The notes under the pieces are model-generated. The model was not told the DNA's origin, ran no database searches, and worked only from the letters and a program-made list of their open reading frames with translations. A DNA stretch of 20,056 nucleotides, from contig CAZOJY010000062.1 in the NCBI GenBank assembly GCA_964580235.1, positions 1 through 20,056 of the forward strand, given 5' to 3'. This DNA comes from G020348385 sp964580235. Its GTDB lineage: Bacteria; Acidobacteriota; Aminicenantia; Aminicenantales; Aminicenantaceae. Position numbers and translations under genes: made by a program. Below are positions 14,164 through 20,056 of this stretch, piece by piece (position 1 is the stretch's first letter; each line of letters opens with the position of its first letter).

Positions 14164-15501
14164 ATGAAGACGGGCAAAAACAACAGAAACATCCAACTCC
14201 GCCGGGCCATAGGTCTGCCTCATGCTACGGCCTTGGTTGTCGGGACGATCATCGGTGCTTCGATTTTTGTACAGCCATCTGAAATAACGGGGCAGATCAA
14301 TTCTGTTAAAGGTGTTTTTCTGGTTTGGCTTATGTCCGGACTCTTGACATTTTTCGGTGCCCTGGTGTGTGCGGAAATGGCCTCCATGTTCACCCAATCC
14401 GGTGGAGTCTATGTTTATTTGAAAGAAGCGTTTTCTCCTTCCATCGGATTTTTGTGGGGTTGGGCCATGTTTTGGAGCATGCATTCCGGGATTATTGCGG
14501 CAATCGCTGTCATTTTTTCCAGGTATGTTTCCTATTTTTTCCCGATGAACGATGTCATGATCCGCGTTGTTTCCATTGCTGTCATAATAGTCCTGTCGGC
14601 CGTCAATTATCTCGGTGTCAAGCATGGCAGTATGCTTCAGACACTTTTTACCCTGGGAAAAATCATCGCCATCGTGTTTATTATCGCTGCAGGTTTTGTC
14701 CTCGGATCCCGGGTTCCCGAGCACTTCGCAGCCGGCAGTATTGCGCAAAGTGACTTCTCTTTGAACAGCTTTATTCTTGCTCTGGTCGCCGGATTATTCG
14801 CATTCGGTGGATGGCATATGGTCACATACAATTCCGAAGAAACAATAAATCCCCGGAAAACGATTCCCCGAGCTTTAATGCTGGGAACATTGATCGTCAC
14901 TCTGTGTTATATAGCCCTGAATGCAGTCTATATGTATATACTGCCGCTCGATTCTGTCGCGTCCTCCTCAAGAATTGCTGCCGATGCCGCCGATACCCTC
15001 GTCGGATTCGGAGGAGGAGCCTTCATGTCTGGCCTGGTCATCTTCTCTACTTTTGGTGCATTAAGCGGCATCATCCTGTGCGGTCCCCGCGTGTACTATG
15101 CGATGGCCCGGGATGGATTGTTATTCCGATGGGTTGGAGATATACATTCGCGATACAGAACGCCCCACAAAGCGATCATCCTGCAGGCCGTGTGGTCCTC
15201 TGTGCTTGTCGCCACAGGCACATACCGAGTGCTTTTCATTCGGGTGGTTTATACAGAATGGGCTTTTTTTGGATTGATGACCGTTGGGCTGTTTATCCTG
15301 AGGAAAAAGTCAGGGATTGTCCGTGGCTATCGAGTGTGGGGATATCCTTTCGCCACGGCATTTTTTATCATTGCTTCATTTGCCATCGTCGTGAATCAGA
15401 TCGTAACCGATCCAAAGGAGGGTTTGTTTGGCCTTTCTCTTGTGCTGATCGGTCTCCCAGTGTATCATTTGTGGTCAAAAAGGATGCGAACTGGAGTTTG
15501 A
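14164..15501 (+). CDS. APC superfamily amino acid permease
   Basis: An inner-membrane amino acid/polyamine transporter of the APC superfamily, 445 residues and about 12 hydrophobic segments. The first helix is broken at GTIIGASIF (27-35), the family's substrate-binding turn. Further family-like pieces are AEMASMFTQSGGVYVYLKEA after helix 2, GGWHMVTYNSEETINPRKT (helix 6 and its following loop) and GPRVYYAMARDGLLFRW. The pattern resembles the LAT/exchanger branch of APC more than the lysine/arginine permeases, but substrate is not readable. No Shine-Dalgarno lies before the ATG at 14164. The TGA stop is three bases from the start of the amidohydrolase gene, indicating one transcript and coupled translation. 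Confidence 0.9.
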   Translation: MKTGKNNRNIQLRRAIGLPHATALVVGTIIGASIFVQPSEITGQINSVKGVFLVWLMSGLLTFFGALVCAEMASMFTQSGGVYVYLKEAFSPSIGFLWGWAMFWSMHSGIIAAIAVIFSRYVSYFFPMNDVMIRVVSIAVIIVLSAVNYLGVKHGSMLQTLFTLGKIIAIVFIIAAGFVLGSRVPEHFAAGSIAQSDFSLNSFILALVAGLFAFGGWHMVTYNSEETINPRKTIPRALMLGTLIVTLCYIALNAVYMYILPLDSVASSSRIAADAADTLVGFGGGAFMSGLVIFSTFGALSGIILCGPRVYYAMARDGLLFRWVGDIHSRYRTPHKAIILQAVWSSVLVATGTYRVLFIRVVYTEWAFFGLMTVGLFILRKKSGIVRGYRVWGYPFATAFFIIASFAIVVNQIVTDPKEGLFGLSLVLIGLPVYHLWSKRMRTGV

Positions 15502-15504
15502 TCC

Positions 15505-16485
15505 ATGAGAATAATCGATTTTCACAATCACTTTTATCCTCCCGAATATCTAGAAGAGATACAAAGCGGTCCTAGCAATGTCAAGGTTACCTTTGATGCG
15601 GATAACAATCCGCTCCTCCACTATCCCGGTGACTACAATATCGTTGTTCGCGGTCACAGAGATATTGCGTATCGAGCCGGAGTTTTAGCAGAAACAGGAA
15701 TCGATAAACAGATTCTTACCTTTACGACACCGGGCACGCATATCGAACCACCTGCACGCTCGGTGGATCTGGCCCGTCTTGTCAATGACAGCTTTGCGAA
15801 GATCATGAAGGAGCGGGGCGATCGATTTTCTGCACTGGCCACGCTTCCGCTGAACGATCTCGAAGCTTCGGTTATTGAGTTGGAGCGTACGATTAACGGA
15901 CTTGGGTTTAAGGGAGTCATGCTTCACAGCAATATCAATGGCACCGCTTTGAGCGACCGGCGTTTTTGGCCCTTGTATGAGAAGGCTGACATGCTGAAGG
16001 CCGTGTTTTATATCCACCCGTCATTTCCTGTCGGGGTGGAGGCCATGACGGATTACTGGCTTATGCCGCTGGTCGGTTTTCCGTTTGATACGACGCTGGC
16101 GGCGGCAAAACTGGTTTTCAGCGGTGTTGTCGAAAAATATCCCGGAATCAGATGGGTTTTGGGGCACTTAGGCGGGGCTGTCCCATATCTTTCAGAACGG
16201 CTGGACCGCGGATATTATGCTTTTGAGGAATGCAGGATGAATATCAACAAACCCCCGAGCGAATATTTAAAGGAATTTTATTATGATTCGGTCAATTTTG
16301 ACGTCAACGCCCTGGAGTTTGCCATAAATTTTGCTGGCGCATCTCATTTTGTGGCCGGCAGCGATTACCCTCATAAGATCGGAAGCTTGGAGAAGATGGT
16401 GAGCAGCATAGCGAAGCTGAATATTTCTCCCGGAGAAAAGGCTGCTGTTTACGGGGAGAATGCGGCTCAATTACTCGGTCTTTAG
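15505..16485 (+). CDS. Amidohydrolase_2 family metal-dependent hydrolase/decarboxylase (ACMSD-like)
   Basis: A TIM-barrel metalloenzyme of the amidohydrolase-related family that includes aminocarboxymuconate semialdehyde decarboxylase and resorcylate decarboxylases. At 326 residues it matches them. Likely zinc ligands are His7 and His9 in DFHNHFYP, His171 in YIHPSFP and Asp287 in GSDYPH, with catalytic His221 in LGHLGGAVPYL. GGAG (15493-15496) inside the permease end gives the ribosome site, and the gene starts three bases after the permease stop. This coupling suggests the permease brings in the substrate or a precursor. Decarboxylation and hydrolysis are both possible. The substrate is unknown. 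Confidence 0.88.
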   Translation: MRIIDFHNHFYPPEYLEEIQSGPSNVKVTFDADNNPLLHYPGDYNIVVRGHRDIAYRAGVLAETGIDKQILTFTTPGTHIEPPARSVDLARLVNDSFAKIMKERGDRFSALATLPLNDLEASVIELERTINGLGFKGVMLHSNINGTALSDRRFWPLYEKADMLKAVFYIHPSFPVGVEAMTDYWLMPLVGFPFDTTLAAAKLVFSGVVEKYPGIRWVLGHLGGAVPYLSERLDRGYYAFEECRMNINKPPSEYLKEFYYDSVNFDVNALEFAINFAGASHFVAGSDYPHKIGSLEKMVSSIAKLNISPGEKAAVYGENAAQLLGL

Positions 16486-16512
16486 AAACAAAACACACAT
16501 GTCGAATATTTT

Positions 16513-16596
16513 CTACTTTTTCTGAATTTTTATGATTTCAAAAACGACAGGATTATACGCATCGGGGCAGGCATGCGTTTTTGTATCCGGATCTTT
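16513..16596 (-). CDS. C-terminal end of a gap-interrupted protein of unknown function
   Basis: From the edge of the N run an open minus-strand frame reads KDPDTKTHACPDAYNPVVF and a short basic end, stopping at TAG (16515-16513), 27 bases from the convergent amidohydrolase stop. It reads like real protein, but I do not recognise it. It is probably the tail of the gene that starts at 16768. The two ends are not in phase across exactly 100 N, so either the gap length is nominal or there are two genes. Confidence 0.45.
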   Translation of the reverse strand, partial: KDPDTKTHACPDAYNPVVFEIIKIQKK

Positions 16597-16696
16597 NNNN
16601 NNNNNNNNNNNNNNNNNNNNNNNNNNNNNNNNNNNNNNNNNNNNNNNNNNNNNNNNNNNNNNNNNNNNNNNNNNNNNNNNNNNNNNNNNNNNNNNN
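16597..16696. other. Assembly gap of 100 N
   Basis: Exactly 100 ambiguous bases, the usual placeholder for a scaffold join of unknown size. It interrupts at least one minus-strand gene, and the distance across it should not be trusted. Confidence 0.98.
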
Positions 16697-16768
16697 TTCT
16701 ATCCAGAGATCGCGATCCATATCTTTCCAGAATTCGAGCTTCATGGTGCTGTGGTCGAAGACAGCCAT
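16697..16768 (-). CDS. N-terminal start of a protein cut by the assembly gap
   Basis: AGGAGG (16780-16775) lies six bases before ATG 16768 and three before ATG 16771, so 16768 is the likelier start. The first 24 residues (MAVFDHSTMKLEFWKDMDRD, then LWIE) run into the N block. The start overlaps the TGA stop of the Tat-signal gene (TGATG), a classic translational coupling arrangement, so the two products probably work together. No family is recognised from 24 residues. Confidence 0.6.
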
Positions 16769-16997
16769 CATAGGCCTCCTGGTGCATCCCCAAATTCCCC
16801 TCCATATGTCTGAACGATTTTGAGAAGCTTTCCATACGATTCATTCGAAGAGTCGTCGAGCCTTTGTGAATTTGATTCGAGTTGAGGAGCTGTGAAGTGA
16901 ATAGATTTCCAATAAGGGAAGGCAGCAATTATAGCTCCTCTGGTTATTCCTTTTTTAAAAACTCTCTTCTTCCTAAAGGTTTTACATCATTGTTCAT
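16768..16997 (-). CDS. Tat-signal small protein requiring a -1 frameshift (or frameshifted pseudogene)
   Basis: GGAGGTG (17007-17001) gives an excellent ribosome site for the ATG at 16997, which lies 16 bases after the S9 peptidase stop on the same strand. The frame reads MNNDVKPLGRREFLKKE and stops at TAA (16946-16944) after 17 codons. A -1 shift on the heptamer A AAA AAG (16956-16950), positioned in frame exactly as in dnaX, continues as GITRGAIIAAFPYWKSIHFT and then a polar stretch including ESYGKLLKIVQTYGGEF, to TGA at 16770-16768. The result is 76 residues with a complete twin-arginine signal: GRREFLK, a hydrophobic core and a polar end. The zero-frame product alone would be useless, so either frameshifting or slippage is used, or one A was lost from the A-run by mutation or sequencing error. 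The mature function is unknown. Confidence 0.6.
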
Positions 16998-17013
16998 CCT
17001 CACCTCCATCAGG

Positions 17014-19857
17014 CTATCTGTTTTCTTTTAGCGATTTTTTTTTGAGATACGGAATCCCTTCGGTCATCCACTTGAGTGCCGGCTTACCTTTGAGATAGTG
17101 GTCGTAAAATTCCTCCATCCTGTGCTGAAAATCGATCTTGTTTTCCAACTTGTCAAGGTGGTGGCCTTGACCAGGATAGGATGCCAGAATAACATTCTTG
17201 CCGAGGAAGCGAAGAGCATTGTAAAATTCGATGGCCTGCAGCCACTCCACCGAACCATCATCTGTCCCATGAAACAAGAGCAGGGGAGTATCCATTGTCC
17301 CGGCATTGAACAGGGCAGATTCCCGGATGTAGAGCTCTCGGTCATCGAATGGATTTGTGCCGAAACGGCCCTGGCCGTAATAATCGTACCGGTGCTGGTT
17401 CGTGCCCGCGGATTTCCAGAGCTGGTTGAAATCGGAGATCAGATCGGTTGCCGCCGCACCTGCAACGACAGCGGCAAACATCTTGGATTTTGTGGCGATG
17501 AAAGCTCCCCCTTGTCCTGAAAAGCTGTGGCCGTGCAGGCCGATGTGTTTGGGATCGGCATAACCGAGCTCAATGACTTTTTTCACGGCCGCTTCCACGC
17601 AGTCGAGCATGTCCGAATGAGTTGTCCGTGTGTTGAAATGCACGTCGGGCAGCAGAACAAGGTAGCCGTTGCTGACATATTTGGAGAACATCGGTGTGTC
17701 GCGGTAGACCAAGCGGGAAAACCGGTAGAGATTTTGCGAATTTTTCTCGTAAAAATCGACCAGCATAGGATATTTGTCGTTCTCTTTGTAATCCTCAGGG
17801 ATCATCAAAACTCCCTGAAGCCGCTTCCCGTTTTTGTTGGTGTATTCGATTAAAATATTATAGCCCCATTTGAACTCCTTCTGGTGGGGATTGGCATCCG
17901 TGACTCTGCGGGCATTTTGGAATGTCTGGTCGGACACATAATAATTCGGGAAGTTTTGATAGTCCTCGATGGTGTAAAAGAGGCGGTCGGCCTTTTTCGC
18001 CTTAGTGAGCCGGCCGAAAGATTTTTTTGCGTAGACCAACGGTTGAAGCTTGTTTTTATTCAGGCTGTAATATCCGGCCTCTTTGGTCCATTGGCCGAAT
18101 GCAGAAAGCAGCAGGGGCTTTTTCATATCGATGGATTTCGCTTCTGGATCTGTCTGAATGTATCGGAATCGAATTTCTTCCTTGGTGCCTGTGCCTCCAG
18201 TCAGGTTTTTGGCCGGGCTTCCGTCCAGGGGCTGGAGGTAAAGATCGTATTTATGATTGAGGATCACGGCTTTTCCGTCTTTTGTCCACCCGGTCACTCC
18301 ATAGGGAGGTTTTGTGCCGGGGTGATCGTATTCCTGATTGATAAAACTCATGGGTGTTTTGGCTGTCAGGTTCACTTTCTTTCCGGATGCGATCTCATAA
18401 TCCCAAATGTGGACGTCCTTCCAATAGAGAAAATGCTTGGAGTCCGGCGATAACCCAAGCGTTCTCTTCTGACCTTTGAACATCAAAATCCGCTCACCAG
18501 TTTCTGTTTTCAAACGGTAATAATCGGCTTGAGCTTCTTTCCAGTCAGAGATGTAATCCTTGTCATCCCGGCTGATCGCCCATTTTCCATTCTGGGTAAT
18601 GGCGGCTGTACGCATGCGCTCATCACAAAGACGGATAAATCGTTTGGTATTTAGATTGTAGACCGACCTGTACGTGAAGTTCCGGTCACGGTTGGCCCGA
18701 ATTTTTTGAACGGATTGAATCTGTTCGTCCTTCCAGTGCCAGATATCCACATCGGCAGGAGGTTCTTCATTTTTATTCTTGTCCTCTGCTTTTTTCTCCG
18801 CAGGTTTTTTATCTTCAGAAGATTTTTCTTCCTCTTGAAGTTTTTCTTTCTTTTTTGGTTTTTCCGGCTCTTTTTCCTGTTCTTTGATGCCGCAAAAAAC
18901 TTGAGTATTGTCCTCGCTCCAGAACAAGTTTCCTCTGGTAGGAGAAGCGGAGGGTCGGAAACGGGACCGTCCGGAGGATGATGTGCGTTCAGATATCACC
19001 ATATCTTTTGGAAAATCGGGGTCCTTGGAAGGATCGTATATGTATTTTTTCTGATCCTTAGCCCCCACACCGGTAAAAGCCAGGAGGATGTTCTGCTTTT
19101 CTTTGAATTCTTTCTGTTTTTCTCCTTTGAGCGCAGCAAGAGCTGTCCCCTTTTCGTCCCAGGCTAACTGGCTGTAATCGGATTCGCTCGAATCGAGTAC
19201 GATGAGAATTCCCTGCGATAGGTCCATCAAGTAAAGGCCGTTTCCGGATTTGTCAGCCGCATCCACGGCAAAAGCCATCCTGGTGCCGGATTTGTTGAAC
19301 TTATATTCGACCACATTCCCCAGATTGTGGAAGGCTTTGGTCTTAATGTTGTACAGGATAAGGTCTGCTCCTTTGTGCTTGGCCTTGGGATCGGCTTTTG
19401 TCTTTTTTACGGCCCAATATCCGGATCCTTTGGAAAATGAAAAGGAGGAGACGTTTTCAAATGTGGTTTTTTCTCCGCTGGAAAGATCGATGAGTTCGGC
19501 CTTACGTGGTACTGGTTTCTTTTCTTTCTTGAGTTTTTCCGCTTCTTTCCAGGGAAGATTCAAAAAATAAGCTGCCCACCGGGAATCATCTGAAAACTTT
19601 GGGCTTGAAGCTCCAATGACCTTGTATTCTTTATCGGAATCGAGATTTTTGATGAAAAATTCGTCATCGGCCTTTGTTTTACGGTAGGCAAATGAAATCC
19701 ATTGTCCGCTGTCCGAAATGGATGTGGATACGATGCTCCGCCAGTTGGCATAATCGTCGATCGTAAACGGCCGTTTCTCTTCAGCGCCAAGAGCCGCCAC
19801 ACAGCTTACGAGGAAAAATAAAAGAATTGCGGGTATGTGTTTTCTCAAGCAGTCCAT
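17014..19857 (-). CDS. Secreted S9 family (prolyl oligopeptidase/DPP-type) peptidase
   Basis: A serine peptidase of family S9, 947 residues. An N-terminal beta-propeller (about 30-660) limits access to a C-terminal alpha/beta-hydrolase domain (about 670-930). The nucleophile is Ser778 in GLHGHSFSGQGG, a GxSxS variant of GxSxG. The acid is in FHGTDDGSVEW (about 866) and the base in GQGHHLD (899 or 900). The start at 19857 has a strong GGAGGGAGGA just upstream. An in-frame ATG at 19923 is rejected because it lies upstream of the predicted transcription start. The leader MDCLRKHIPAILLFFLVSC can be read as a lipoprotein signal (LVSC) or as type I cleavage after ALGA. A lysine/glutamate-rich insert of about 40 residues (326-366) interrupts the propeller. 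It heads a likely operon with the Tat-signal gene and the gap-interrupted gene. Confidence 0.92.
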   Translation of the reverse strand: MDCLRKHIPAILLFFLVSCVAALGAEEKRPFTIDDYANWRSIVSTSISDSGQWISFAYRKTKADDEFFIKNLDSDKEYKVIGASSPKFSDDSRWAAYFLNLPWKEAEKLKKEKKPVPRKAELIDLSSGEKTTFENVSSFSFSKGSGYWAVKKTKADPKAKHKGADLILYNIKTKAFHNLGNVVEYKFNKSGTRMAFAVDAADKSGNGLYLMDLSQGILIVLDSSESDYSQLAWDEKGTALAALKGEKQKEFKEKQNILLAFTGVGAKDQKKYIYDPSKDPDFPKDMVISERTSSSGRSRFRPSASPTRGNLFWSEDNTQVFCGIKEQEKEPEKPKKKEKLQEEEKSSEDKKPAEKKAEDKNKNEEPPADVDIWHWKDEQIQSVQKIRANRDRNFTYRSVYNLNTKRFIRLCDERMRTAAITQNGKWAISRDDKDYISDWKEAQADYYRLKTETGERILMFKGQKRTLGLSPDSKHFLYWKDVHIWDYEIASGKKVNLTAKTPMSFINQEYDHPGTKPPYGVTGWTKDGKAVILNHKYDLYLQPLDGSPAKNLTGGTGTKEEIRFRYIQTDPEAKSIDMKKPLLLSAFGQWTKEAGYYSLNKNKLQPLVYAKKSFGRLTKAKKADRLFYTIEDYQNFPNYYVSDQTFQNARRVTDANPHQKEFKWGYNILIEYTNKNGKRLQGVLMIPEDYKENDKYPMLVDFYEKNSQNLYRFSRLVYRDTPMFSKYVSNGYLVLLPDVHFNTRTTHSDMLDCVEAAVKKVIELGYADPKHIGLHGHSFSGQGGAFIATKSKMFAAVVAGAAATDLISDFNQLWKSAGTNQHRYDYYGQGRFGTNPFDDRELYIRESALFNAGTMDTPLLLFHGTDDGSVEWLQAIEFYNALRFLGKNVILASYPGQGHHLDKLENKIDFQHRMEEFYDHYLKGKPALKWMTEGIPYLKKKSLKENR

Positions 19858-19911
19858 ACGATCCTCCCTCCTGATTTGATATTTTGCGGCCTCAAATAAA
19901 ATCAAAGATTG

Positions 19912-19940
19912 ATTGTAGTACATGTCGGACGCAGTTTCAA
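19912..19940 (-). promoter_or_regulatory. Strong candidate sigma70 promoter of the S9 peptidase gene
   Basis: On the minus strand TTGAAA (19940-19935, 5/6) and TACAAT (19917-19912, 5/6) are separated by exactly 17 bases. Transcription would begin near 19905, giving a leader of about 48 bases before the ATG at 19857. Confidence 0.6.
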
Positions 19941-19954
19941 TCTCGAACCTTTTT

Positions 19955-19984
19955 AACCTGGATAATTCATAAATTATCCAGGTT
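19955..19984. repeat. Perfect 13-base stem hairpin beside the repeat at the right edge
   Basis: AACCTGGATAATT (19955-19967) and AATTATCCAGGTT (19972-19984) pair perfectly around a 4-base loop. Its CCTGGATAATTCAT end closely matches the CCTGAATTATTCAT end of the adjacent repeat, so it looks like two element ends joined head to head. It is upstream of the S9 promoter and could also stop readthrough. Confidence 0.6.
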
Positions 19985-19986
19985 AC

Positions 19987-20056
19987 CCTGAATTATTCAT
20001 GAATCAAGGGACACGTTACCGGAAATTCGGGACATGTACCGATTTTTTTAAAATCG
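19987..20056. repeat. Second, inverted copy of the MITE/REP-like element, cut by the window edge
   Basis: CCTGAATTATTCATG (19987-20001) and an exact 33-base match (20005-20037) repeat the element at 10096-10219 in the opposite orientation. This copy lacks 11 bases next to the terminal repeat. It ends in CGATTTT/AAAATCG (20040-20056), a 7-base hairpin at the window edge. A transposase gene may lie just beyond. Confidence 0.7.

Noticed and set aside
18706..18981. Plus-strand open frame rich in Phe/Leu that looks like a membrane protein.
   Set aside because: It is the antisense of the Lys/Glu-rich stretch of the S9 peptidase (AAG/GAA read backwards gives CTT/TTC).
19858..19923. Upstream ATG at 19923 as start of the S9 peptidase.
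   Set aside because: It falls upstream of the predicted transcription start, within the promoter spacer, and would bury the signal peptide behind 22 residues; 19857 has a strong ribosome site.

Overview
This is a bacterial window of moderate GC content with ordinary bacterial signals: Shine-Dalgarno sequences, sigma70-like promoters, and TGA used as a normal stop. It codes densely on both strands. No rRNA, tRNA, CRISPR array or phage module was seen. A run of exactly 100 N at 16597-16696 marks a scaffold join, which points to a draft or metagenome assembly. Several traits suggest a peptide- and amino-acid-using heterotroph: exported peptidases of families C69, S15/CocE and S9, an amino acid permease, two MATE exporters, and a secreted methyltransferase joined to a lipocalin-like domain. 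My impression from protein style is a relative of Candidatus Aminicenantes/Acidobacteriota. That is an inference with low to moderate confidence, because there is no marker gene here.

Layout. 1-145 (+) is the tail of an unidentified protein. 160-5088 holds two MATE exporters on the minus strand, on either side of a secreted C69 dipeptidase on the plus strand. 5226-6503 (+) is an alpha-oxoamine synthase (PLP enzyme). 6475-7171 (-) has no intact gene, but it contains the decayed remains of an exported SAM-dependent methyltransferase. 7318-9210 (-) is a CocE/NonD hydrolase, divergent from a small secreted beta-rich protein (9357-9746, +). 9771-11531 (-) carries an RRM RNA-binding protein and a DEAD-box helicase, with a mobile-type repeat between them. 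11762-13911 (+) pairs a PlsC-type acyltransferase with a polysaccharide deacetylase. 14164-16485 (+) is a tightly coupled APC permease and metal-dependent amidohydrolase. 16513-19857 (-) starts with a large S9 peptidase. It is followed by a tiny Tat-signal gene whose frame is restored only by a -1 shift on a dnaX-type A AAA AAG heptamer. A further gene, overlapping that one by a single base, is cut by the assembly gap.

How the genes fit together. The exported peptidases and the permease suit extracellular peptide breakdown and uptake. The helicase and RRM protein are a typical RNA-remodelling pair. The acyltransferase and deacetylase suit envelope lipid or glycan work. A repeat with a 33-base identical core occurs in inverted orientation at about 10.1 kb and at the right edge of the window, which suggests a REP/MITE family in this genome.

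The points most worth a second look are the possible programmed frameshift in the Tat-signal gene (16768-16997), the methyltransferase pseudogene whose C-terminal domain resembles the neighbouring small secreted protein, and the repeat family.
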